NCBI GenBank assembly: GCA_963966185.1
Contig: CAWZYM010000149.1
Coordinates: 1-64,000, forward strand
Direction of reading: 5' to 3'
Length of the DNA: 64,000 bases
Source: Rhabditoides inermis
Lineage: Eukaryota > Nematoda > Chromadorea > Rhabditida > Rhabditidae
The notes beneath the pieces are model-generated. The model did not search any database. It saw only the letters and a list, made by a program, of their open reading frames with translations, and had not been told where the DNA came from. Positions 1 to 9,018 of this stretch are shown in pieces. The number at the start of each line of letters is the position of its first letter. Position 1 is the stretch's first letter. The translations under genes were made by a program, and so were the position numbers.

Positions 1-220
1 GAGCCTCGACGGCGGGGGCCATTACTGCAATACTGGAACAATAAAACTTCAATAAACAAACTGTCAACAAATAAATAAACAAACGAAAGCGAAAAGTTGT
101 TTATTTCCCGTCAGTCAAAATGGTTGCAAGAATTTCCCGCACAAAAGTGTTCTGACTTCGGAATTTATTCAACTTCTATTTTTTTATTGATTTGTATTGC
201 ACCTTTCAGTTCAAATACAA
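1..220. other. 5' flank of the HP1-like gene
   Basis: AT-rich sequence with several AATAAA-like words on the + strand (for example near 40 and 72). Nothing coding is recognised. It may hold the promoter of the gene that starts at 221 and the end of a gene outside the window. Confidence 0.3.
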
Positions 221-2154
221 ATGGAATCCCCTCCCGATACTGCTTATCCGTCGTACGACGTTAGTTTGTATGACATGTTCTAGACTGCATGTATGCTTGC
301 TAATGCACAGAGAGATTCACCAGCAGCCTTGTGTTTGTTTCTTCTCACCATCTCACCTTGTATCTGTTGTAACCAGTAGGTGTTCCATCACTGTTTCATT
401 TCAGCAGCCTCGACTCACCTTCAAGTTTTCTCGACCTAAAGAGGACGTTGAAATGGACTCGGTCATAGTCGACGAGAACGAGGAGCGCGTGGTAGGTAGT
501 TGGTATGATAGTATTGTTATATGTTAATTTAGACTCCGGACAAGGGCAACGTCTCGGACGCCGAGGGCGCGGTAGGTGTGCACCGTTGTGCGTTCGTTCA
601 CATCGTCCAAGTGTCCGTTTAGAACTTCTCGCCTCGAAGAAGGATCGTGCGCGTCGCGACGCCGCCGAGCAGAGCATCGACAACACGACGCACGACGACG
701 AGGAGGAAGAGGAGGATCCTCCCTCGGGAGACGACGTCACCGAGGAGGTGTATGAGGTGGAGAAGATATTGGACGAGCGCGGCTCCGGCAAGAAGAAGGA
801 GTACAAGGTATAACACCTTTGTACAATGTATAGTACTAAATGGTGTGTTTGAGGTGAAGTGGAAGGGCTACGGCCCTGAGTACGACACGTGGAGCCGGCG
901 GAGAATCTCTTGGAGTCGGCAGCCGAGGCGATCAAGGCGTACCAGAGGAAAAGCGCCGGCGGCAGCAGCAAGAAGACCCCTGTAAGTCATTATTGCAGGG
1001 ATGAAGGATTAGCATAGTTATAAATCAAGTTCCAGTCCTCATTTTGAAATGGGCATCTGAATTTTAAGAGAAGAATATAAAACAGGAAGTGACAGTTTAC
1101 CCTGATTAGGCTGTTTTAAAAGAATGCTTCATTGTTATAGGGCCGTCCCAAGTCTGCCAAGAAGGAGCCTTCGTCGTCATCGAAGAAGAAGGACAGGGAG
1201 TTCACGCTCCCCCAGGGCGATCAGAGCAGCGACGAGGAAGAGGAGTCGCCCAAGAAGTGAGGACATTTTGTTATATACACATTTCATCATTACATTTGTA
1301 TTCTCACAGGCGTCATCCCACCAAGGCCGCTCTGAAGGCGTTTGACGAGCCTAAACTCATCGTTCGTAGTGTGAGTGATAAATGTTCCAAGTTCTAAGAT
1401 GAAACATTTCTTTCAGGGTCCTCGGAGGTGCAGAAGAACGCGCTGGTTGGCTGTTTGAGAACGACAGTGATGACTCGGACAGTGACGACGAATCGAAGAA
1501 GGCAAAGAAGGAGAAGAAGGCCACGGAGGGAGAAGGCGGTAGATCAGCTCGGAAGGAGAAGAGCCCTTCGCCCTCTATCTCCTCGATGAACGGGTCAGCC
1601 AGGAAGGAATCGAAAGGGACAAGAAGAGACGCGAGGAGAAGGAGAGGAAGGAGCGCCGCGAGCAGGAGAAGACACTCAAGCGCGCGGCCGAAGAGAAGCA
1701 CGTCAAGGAGGAGGGCGACGAGCACCCCGTCAAGAAGAGGGTGAGTGTCGAGATTTATTGATTAGTGTCACTGTGATGTGTTGAGGGCCGTGGATCGTCG
1801 TCGGAACGTGTCGTCTCGTCGAGCGCTGTCAACGGAGCCCCGCGTGAGTTGGAGATGTGTTACTGGTTACTGGTTACTGCAGTTGTGAATGCGACTGTTG
1901 GCAGCGAGGAGCGACGCGACTGTGGAGGTTGTGGGAATGGCCGGCGCGTCGACGGCGAGACAATGGTGGCAATCAAGGAGTACGGCAGCGAGCCGCGAAT
2001 CGTCTCCATCAAGGGTAAGTAGTTTGTAGTATCGTATTGTTGACTGTTGTAGTATACAGTATGTACTTTTGGTTCAGATGCGTACGAGAAGAACGCGTGG
2101 GGACTTGTGAAGTACTTGATCGACAAGGCCGACTTTGGAAGCTCGAGCAGGTGA
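221..2154 (+). CDS. HP1-like chromodomain/chromoshadow protein, reading frame interrupted
   Basis: Heterochromatin protein 1 family: the chromodomain binds methylated H3K9 and the chromoshadow domain dimerises. The start at 221 reads MESPPDTAYPSYD, then an intron joins to an exon at 405. The chromodomain begins with EEVYEVEKILDER (about 745-785) and continues after an intron at 846 as VKWKGYGPEYDTW. A Lys/Ser/Glu-rich hinge follows. The chromoshadow-like part reads GETMVAIKEYGSEPRIVSIK, then DAYEKNAWGLVKYLIDKADF, ending at TGA 2152-2154. The frame breaks after the Trp codon at 890-892 (Glu-Pro expected next; one G appears to be missing), again near 1425-1460, near 1605 and near 1950. Each break is repaired by one base, so this is either a decaying paralogue or a stretch with indel errors. 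Family identity is good; functionality is doubtful. Confidence 0.7.
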
Positions 2155-2539
2155 AGGAGCTGCCATCTGTATTCTATCCATATCGTCATATCCAATCCAT
2201 CCCAGTTGACCAGAGATCTAGCCAGTACTTGTGTAGTATAACTACTAGATACGCACCATTTGTGAATTTGTTGCATTATGAATACTATACTCGGTCTACT
2301 GTATGTTGTTTATGCGGTTTCAATTTCTTGGTCTCAAGTTGTTATACATGTGTATCGTTCTCTCGTGTTGTACATGTTTTTGGTTGAGTTCAGCGATGAA
2401 AGATAAAGTTGTTGTGAAATTTATTGTGCGCATGTGGATTACGGTAGGCAGCATTTGCATCGCCCGAGATTATGATCTGGTTTGCGCGCGGGTCGGACTA
2501 TTCTCTGGACAGTGTGGCCTTCGGCAACAAGTGTATCAA
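2155..2539. other. 3' flank between HP1-like gene and tRNA
   Basis: AT-rich sequence with no convincing exon. The segment at 2447-2550 is open in two frames, but neither joins cleanly to the chromoshadow exon, which already ends in a stop at 2152-2154. Confidence 0.3.
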
Positions 2540-2611
2540 GCGTCTGTGGTGTAATGGTCAGCATGGATGCCTTCCAAGCATTCGACGGGGGTTCGATTCC
2601 CCCCAGACGCA
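2540..2611 (+). tRNA. tRNA-Gly (anticodon TCC)
   Basis: A 72-base cloverleaf. The acceptor strands GCGTCTG and CAGACGC pair fully. The anticodon stem GATGC/GCATT closes the loop CTTCCAA, with anticodon TCC at 2573-2575. The T arm is GGGGG-TTCGATT-CCCCC, and the B box GGTTCGATTCC lies at 2590-2600. A T-run at 2616-2620 can serve as the RNA polymerase III terminator. No intron is present. It decodes GGA and GGG. Confidence 0.95.
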
Positions 2612-3504
2612 TAAGTTTTTGCTCGACACATTTTGATTAAAAAAAAAACACTTGAAAATTATTTAATAGCTAAAAACAGAAACAACAATTATTTAAAATA
2701 ATACGATATTTTTCCGGTTTGTTTTTTATACATAAGGGAGCAGCACACTTGACTTATCCTATGTATCGTATCTATTGTATGGATGAAAGTAAAGATATAC
2801 ACTGTGTGTACAGGTATATGTAGCAATGCTTGAGGACAGCCGACCGGACTGTTTCGACTTTGAAGAGAGCAAGAGAACGAAATCCAGACTCTTGTAATGT
2901 GGTGACCTCTCCTCTCTCTCTTTCTGTCTGACCGGTGTCGGCTGGGGTGAGAGAGAGAGGACAGTGAGTGACACTGTATTGTATCGCCGCCTCTCACTCA
3001 CTCACTCACTCACTCGCAAGCAAGACTGCCGCTCACTCAATCGGAAATAAACTCACACCAAGGGGCAAGAAATGCGAGGAGAACACAACCGGACAACCTA
3101 TAACCTCGTCTCTCTCTCTCTCTCTCTATCTATCTCTCCTTCCTCTCCATACCCATACGCGCAATCGTTCCTATGTACTCTCCACGATCCAGTTGCGATC
3201 CGGCTATTCTCAGCCCTCAGCGAACAGTTTGCATATTCATTACTAGTTATCTGGTTTTGCGTGCATCGCTTTCTTTGGAGACGGCGTGTATTGTGGTCAT
3301 TCAAACCGCCGCAATAGCTCGTGAAGTGGTCTATTCCTAGCGGCTGATGTGTATTTCTGATAGTTGATAGTGCTGCTTTGCTCTTTTTCAAGTTATCTTA
3401 ATAATTGTTTTTTCAGACTATGCAATGGGGATAGGCCGGATCGTACCTATCGTTTGTCTATTGCACCTGCCGCTCTCGCTATCGGAGGATATTCACTTCA
3501 ATGG
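2612..3504. other. Intergenic region before the 3.5-kb gene
   Basis: AT-rich, then CT/GA-microsatellite-bearing sequence (about 2915-3145) that includes a short CTCA tandem near 2995-3015. The small open frames are low-complexity shadows. Its 3' part is probably promoter and 5' leader for the next gene. Confidence 0.35.
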
Positions 3505-5774
3505 ATGGAAAGAGAGATGTCACTTCCACAACAACCACAGGTACAGATGAGAATGTACACGTATTCGAGCTGTTCGATGGAATGTTCCAACCTTTCTTTC
3601 TACTATTTGTATTTTGGTTGAGTAAACTAATAACTATGTTCAAATGTTTAAATTGAATGCATTGAATATATTGCTTGTAATCAGCATGTCATGTTTCTTG
3701 ATTCTTTATCTCGCTCGCAGCCCCGCCGGTGCGCCTTCCCCTCATCCACGATCGATAGTCGACTCCCACTCCACCCTGTTCTTCTTCGACGCCCCAGCAC
3801 TCTCCGCTCAAGACACGTGAGACATATTGTCTACTTGTTATCGGTCTTCTAAACACAAGATGAAGACCAGTGAAAGATTTTGTAGCCACCAGTTGCAGGC
3901 ATGCCAATTTTTCCGTGGACAGTTAAATAATTACTAGTTTCTAATCCATGTCAAGAGTGTGTTTAGAACAATATTCAATTGCAGGGGCTTGTATCTGAAA
4001 GTCTGAACTATTCAGGCCGATACCACATGCTGCGCCGGGTGAAGTTCGGTCGGAATGTGTTCGGCATCCAGCGGATGCAGGACGAGCGCACCAGTTCAAC
4101 TCCACGATCACTGAAGCGCGTCTACATCGGCACGACAGAGGCGGGCAAGGTGCGGCAGTATTCTGATAAAAATGAGCAAACGGTAGCAGATATCATAGAT
4201 CATAGCATTTCCTTGATAAGAGAACGTCAGTGTGAAGCTGGAGTACAGGTCATTCAGTCTACGCTATAAGAAGCCGGATAGATCAGGGTCTCCATTCCAG
4301 GACCTCGCGCGCTCCTCTCGCCTACACACCTCCAAGGACAAGTTCAGCAAGGCAAAGGTGTTCCAGGCGGCTACGCACCTTGGAAGTACTTCCGCCACCC
4401 TGCCGCCGCCGATCGTGCCCGTCAACCAGCCGACGACTACTACCGCTCCCTCACCCACACAGGTCGCCCCAGCCAGCACCCCTCCCTACCGACACATGGG
4501 CGACTCGCACCGCCGACCAACCGATGCGGGGTCCAGGAAGACTGTCCGCAGGATAGGAGGGGGATATCCCTACGGGCCTAGGATGAGCACCACGGACTTG
4601 AAGGTGAGAGGGAGATAGGGAGGGTGAGAGGGAGGCAGAAGGAGGGAAAGAGGGAAGGAGGGATAGAGGCTGAGAAAGAGGAAGAGGGAGAGAGAAAGGA
4701 AAAATAGAACGAGAGAGAGAGATGAAGAGAGAGAGAAATATTTTTAGATCTACGTGGAGAACATTCACAAGTCGCACGCGTTCCACCGCTCCTCCACTGG
4801 CAAGCAGTTCGGGCGCGCTGCGTCACACCGTGGAAAGAATACTGATGATGGGCGAGGTACCTAGTACTGTTACACGTGTACTTTAGTGAAACTGAGAGAG
4901 AGAGAGAGGGAGAGAGAGGGGAGAGAGAGATTCAGTGAACGACGGCAGCTCGGGTGCCGACTCCCGCACACCCTACCGGGTGCAGCCGGGAACTCTGCTG
5001 CGCAGTATCGGATGTGAGCAGAAGGAAGGAGAGTGAGTGGGTGTATGATGTATGTTTTGATATGTAGTCAAAGGGATTGCACTTTGATCTACCACTTTGT
5101 TACCGTATTGTCCAGTGACAACCTGTCAGCTTGTTTTGCTGATTCCTCGGCTCACAGTAGACCGGGTGAGACTGCTAATGGAAGACGTAACAGCATAGGA
5201 CAGGCGTGAGCGGAAGGAATAGTCGAGAATGCCAATCGGACGGAATGCTGTTGACATGCACTTGTGAATCTAGAGATCGCCTTTCCAGAACCGACGGACC
5301 ATCCACGAGAGACGAGAATGAGCTCACAGGAGATGAACGAGAGTGGGAAGGTGAGGAGAGCGAGAGGGAGAGGGAGGGAGGGATGGGGGGAGAGAGAGAG
5401 AGAGTGGGAAAGAGGGCGAGAAAGAGAAAAGAAGAGATTGGTAATGGCAGTTAGCCTATTTTTTGTAATGATGCTCAAGTACAGTGAGCACCAATGCAGA
5501 CGAGCAGACGGTTCATCATTCATAGCATAACTATCGCACGCCATCTTTCCAGCTCTCCATCCTGCCCTGGTTCCTAAACCACGAGTCGCAGCAGTGTCGC
5601 TACTGCTATGCCTACTGGGCGCGGCAGAAGCGGTGAGAGTCGTGATGAATGGGGAAGAAGAAGAAGAAGACGTACTCTTTCAGTTTCCGTCCATGGAATA
5701 TCTACAACTTCTGCTGCCGTCAGAAGCTCGTAATGGACACTGTGGACGACTCAAAACAACCGGGTAGCGAGTGA
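3505..5774 (+). CDS. Unrecognised protein with Cys-rich C terminus
   Basis: I do not recognise the family. The reading that fits best starts at 3505 (MEREMSLPQQPQ), joins an exon at 3719 and one at 3983 (GLVSESLNYSGRYHMLRRVK), then a Pro/Thr/Ser-rich stretch at about 4230-4600, an exon at 4748 (IYVENIHKSHAFHRSS), one at 4931 and one or two more near 5115 and 5290. The end is SILPWFLNHES with C-x2-C (QCRYCYAYW), then after an intron FRPWNIYNFCCRQK and a TGA at 5772-5774. An AATAAA lies at about 5787. Some internal joins, notably near 4150-4240, are uncertain. The clustered Cys residues suggest a metal site or disulfides; that is inference. Confidence 0.45.
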
Positions 5775-5839
5775 AACATGAACTTAATAAACAGTTGTAA
5801 ACGGTACCCAAACATTTATCTCACATTATATTTTCAAGT

Positions 5840-5969
5840 CTATTCCATGTCGACGTATCGCTTCTTGTCCTCGTTACGCAGGTAGACAATGTTGGGAAGG
5901 CGCAGACCGATACGACGCTTCTGGGGCATCATTGACTGAAAGAGAGGGTTGAGTGGGAGAGAGAGAAGG

Positions 5970-6006
<37 letters not shown>

Positions 6007-6148
6007 GAGAGAGAGAGCGGACCTTGACATGTAGCAGATTGGGTAGGCGCAGTCCGATTCGTCGCTTCTCCATTTGACCGAGTTGCTGGCCGGCGGCAGA
6101 GACGCAGAGGAACGCAAGGAACACACTGATCAGCAACAACACGTTCAT
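5840..6148 (-). CDS. Neuropeptide-like precursor with two RIGLRLPN repeats
   Basis: Small secreted precursor of about 73 residues in two exons (6148-6023 and 5935-5840). Residues 1-20 (MNVLLLISVFLAFLCVSAAG) form a signal peptide. The mature part carries the motif KR-RIGLRLPN twice, once per exon, followed by LLHVK and IVYLRNED. Dibasic KR sites precede each copy and another KKR follows the second, the layout of a prohormone-convertase substrate. No Gly follows the repeats, so the peptides would not be C-terminally amidated. The start at 6148 was chosen because the signal peptide begins there and an ACACAG acceptor sits just upstream. It is convergent with the preceding gene, with 65 bases between stops. 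The GA run at about 5965-6018 lies in the intron. The receptor is unknown. Confidence 0.75.
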
Positions 6149-7128
6149 GTCTCTGTGTGAGAGCGAGGGAGGGGTGCCGACAAGTCCGAGGATGTTCTGG
6201 ATTACGGTAGACTGAGCATAGGGTAGGGTATACGAACGATTACAGTTGTTCGAAAAGGCGTAGTTCAAAAAGAATGAATTCAGAGGAGACACGGTACAAA
6301 ATATGAGTGATGCATATGACAGCGCGACGAAAGCGTTGTGTTTTGGACGGAGGACGGAGCAAGCTAGTCAGGGGATCAAGTCATAAACTTTTACGCAGGC
6401 CTATCATCATCTTATTAGCGGGGAGAGATAGTATCTTCCACCAAAACAATCGTACCAGCACACGACTACACTACACAAAAGATGCTGGATGGGTGAGATT
6501 ACAATTCACAAACACGCGGTCAAAAGGGAAGAACACCATTAAAACACCACGCAAACGCAGCCATCGAACAGCAATGAATGTGAAATATACGAGATGCCGA
6601 GATGACGCGAGAGACACGATAGATCACAAGTCAATCAACCCACGGCGGAATTTCAAACGACTAGCCGGAAAATGGCATCATTCTCCAAAAGGCGAAATGG
6701 CACAGTTGTCCGCACGCCCAAGTATTTCGGCGTAATTAATGCTACACTTGTATTTGCATGCGTTTTTCGGTGTAATGAAGTCATTGGCATGCGCGGCGGG
6801 AGGCCGGAAAGTGAGATGGGAGAGGAAGCTGATGAGTCAAGACGGGCATACCGCCAATAGACAAGAGAGGCACACGCGCAAACAACTAGAGGACGCTTTC
6901 AGGACAATGCGTGTAGTTTCAGTCAAGTCGCCGAGAATCAGTTGAGTTGAGTACAATCTACTTTCACACTTTTTTATTTGTAGCATAAATAAATTGCACT
7001 TTCTATGAGGGTACACTATGACTATAGTGAGATATACGTGAGGAACATAATATTTCAAATACTATATGGTATACCAGAGGAGGAAAGAATGTACATGATA
7101 GATGGGGACAGAATCGCGTAACACTTGT
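6149..7128. other. Intergenic region, no gene recognised
   Basis: About 1 kb between the neuropeptide start and the OARD1 stop. The 142-residue open frame at 6307-6735 has no recognisable domain and no supporting splice signals. The 5' end (6149-6300) probably contains the neuropeptide promoter. Confidence 0.3.
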
Positions 7129-7807
7129 TCAAATGTAGCAGACGAGAACCTTGACGTCCGACTTGGAGAAGACTTCGCGCAAAATTTGCTCCACCTGAAA
7201 AGTACAATGAGAGAAAGAGAAAAAAAAGACAGAGAGCGGGGCAGAGGGAGAGAGAGGGAGAGAGAGAGAGACAGTAGAGTCCTCATACCTTCTCCCACTT
7301 CAGTCCATCGAGTCCGCAGCCAATTTTCGGCATCAAAACGCCTTCCGTAAAATCAGCCATCAACTGATCGCGCATGTCCTAAAGGTATCATTGTCTCTCC
7401 TCCTCTCTCACTCTCCCCTTCTCTCTCTCTCTCTCTCTCTCTCTCTAACTCCCTCCCTCCCTCCCTCCCTCATTTCTTCTCTCTCACTCGTCCTCGTTTT
7501 TTCCCTTCTCTCTCTCTCTCTCTCAGTCTCTCTCTATTCTCTATCTCTTTCTTTTTCTCTCTCCCTTTCTCTTTCCTTTTCTTTTATCTCTCTCTCTCTC
7601 ACTCCTTCCCTCTCCCTCTCTCTGACCTCAAGCGACGCACGCAGTGTCTCGTAGGTGGGCTTGTTGAAGTACCTGAAGTCAATCAATGAATCGATAATTG
7701 ATCGAGAAAAGACTCGCCTCGGCTTGGTGATGAGGTAGTAGACGTTGGCTGAGTCGGCGCCGGTGGGAGACTGGAGCACAGCCGCCGTGCCGACACCCTT
7801 GCCTGAG

Positions 7808-7863
<56 letters not shown>

Positions 7864-8268
7864 CCTCTCCCACTCACCCTCAGCGACCTGCTTCTTCAGC
7901 TTGGCGACGCCCCCGTAGCGCTTCTTGAACTCGACGGCGATGCCCTTTCCCATACTGGAGAAAGAGGGGAATGCAAAAGAGGAGAGGGAGAGAGAGAGAG
8001 AGGGAGAGAGAGAGCGACAGAGAGATAGACAGAGACAGAGACAGAGACAGAGACAGAGACAGAGACAGAGACAGAGACAGAGACAGAGACAGAGACAGAG
8101 ACAGAGACAGAGACAGAGACAGAGACAGAGACAGAGACAGAGACAGAGACAGAGACAGAGACAGAGACAGAGACAGAGACAGAGACAGAGACAGAGACAG
8201 AGACAGAGACAGAGACAGAGACAGAGACAGAGACAGAGAGAGAGAGAGAGAGAGCGACAGAGAGATAG

Positions 8269-8326
<58 letters not shown>

Positions 8327-8335
8327 ATGGAGAGG

Positions 8336-8377
<42 letters not shown>

Positions 8378-8479
8378 TGACGCGCAGTCGGCGGAGATGC
8401 AGTGAGCGAGTGCGTAGTCTGGGAAGAGCTCTTCAGATGCTTTGAACAGGTCGCGACGCTCTACGCTGAACGACGCCAT
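7129..8479 (-). CDS. OARD1: Macrodomain ADP-ribosylglutamate/O-acetyl-ADP-ribose hydrolase (OARD1/TARG1-like)
   Basis: Macrodomain enzyme that removes ADP-ribose from glutamate side chains and deacylates O-acetyl-ADP-ribose; the vertebrate protein is nuclear. Six exons: 8479-8382, 7954-7878, 7802-7718, 7672-7627, 7378-7289 and 7194-7129. Order in the protein: AHCISADCAMGKGIAVEFKK (ligand loop), YGGVAKL, GTAAVLQ, VYYLITKPR, KPTYETLRASLE, then VLMPKIGCGLDGLKWEKV, which carries the IGCGLD loop with the catalytic Asp, and a short end KVLVCYI. This follows human TARG1 segment by segment at about the same length. The third intron uses a GC donor at 7717. Introns hold long GA and GAGACA arrays. A CTACAG acceptor abuts the ATG at 8479, suggesting trans-splicing. 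Confidence 0.9.
7400..7620. repeat. CT/CCCT microsatellite in OARD1 intron
   Basis: Impure (CT)n and (CCCT)n tracts fill the intron between the exon starting at 7378 and the one ending at 7627. Open frames that encode Leu-Ser or Arg-Glu repeats here are artefacts of the repeat. Confidence 0.9.
7980..8376. repeat. (GAGACA)n array with flanking (GA)n in OARD1 intron 1
   Basis: About 35 near-identical copies of the hexamer ACAGAG run from about 8029 to 8237 with almost no variation. They are flanked by purer GA dinucleotide tracts. The whole array lies in the first intron of the macrodomain gene. Confidence 0.95.
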
Positions 8480-8489
8480 CTGTAGCAAA

Positions 8490-8680
8490 TAATTCGATCC
8501 GCTTGCAAAAATAAGGGTTACGGTAGGAGAATAATTTCATCTTCTTGAAAAACTAATGATTACTGTAGGAGAATATATTGATCTGGTAGAAGAAAAATTG
8601 ATATTCTTGCAAAAATTGGGGTTATGGTAGGAGAACAATGTGATCTTCTTGCAAAAATAGGGAATTTTGTTAATAACTTG
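8490..8680. repeat. ~42-bp tandem repeat, TTACGGTAGGAGAATAA-type
   Basis: Three to four diverged units of about 42 bases, each with a core like CTTGCAAAAATAAGGG followed by TTACGGTAGGAGAATAA and TGATCTT. Two more units of the same family lie in an intron at about 37075-37160, so it is dispersed. It sits directly upstream of the OARD1 start. Confidence 0.8.
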
Positions 8681-9018
8681 ATGATTCTTGAAACATTACA
8701 AAACAACTCCTCCAGATACCTTGTTCGACAGCCTACAACTGTTTAATTTCAATCAAACTCGAGCAATAATTATATTAATAGTTTATCGTCTATTAATGAA
8801 ACTTGTTCATCATCGCAAGAACAATGGCACGCAGCTTACAACACACACACAAACGTATCAATCCAGACAGACATTATCATATTTTGGTGTGATGATAACA
8901 TGGAGTGATCTAATACCGGCAGGAGAGGGGGGGACAGAGCGAACAGTCGACTTATAGAAATACGTGTGCAAAAACATCAAACATACACAATATAAATAAT
9001 ATAATCGTACAAATATTA

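Noticed and set aside
2447..2552. Additional C-terminal exon for the HP1-like gene
   Set aside because: The chromoshadow exon already ends with TGA at 2152-2154; the putative exon would terminate inside the tRNA.
6307..6735. 142-codon open frame upstream of the neuropeptide gene
   Set aside because: No domain, signal or splice support; composition similar to the flanking non-coding DNA.
7880..8488. Long Ser-Leu and Arg-Gln repeat proteins
   Set aside because: Readings of GA and GAGACA arrays in an OARD1 intron; the real exons lie on either side.
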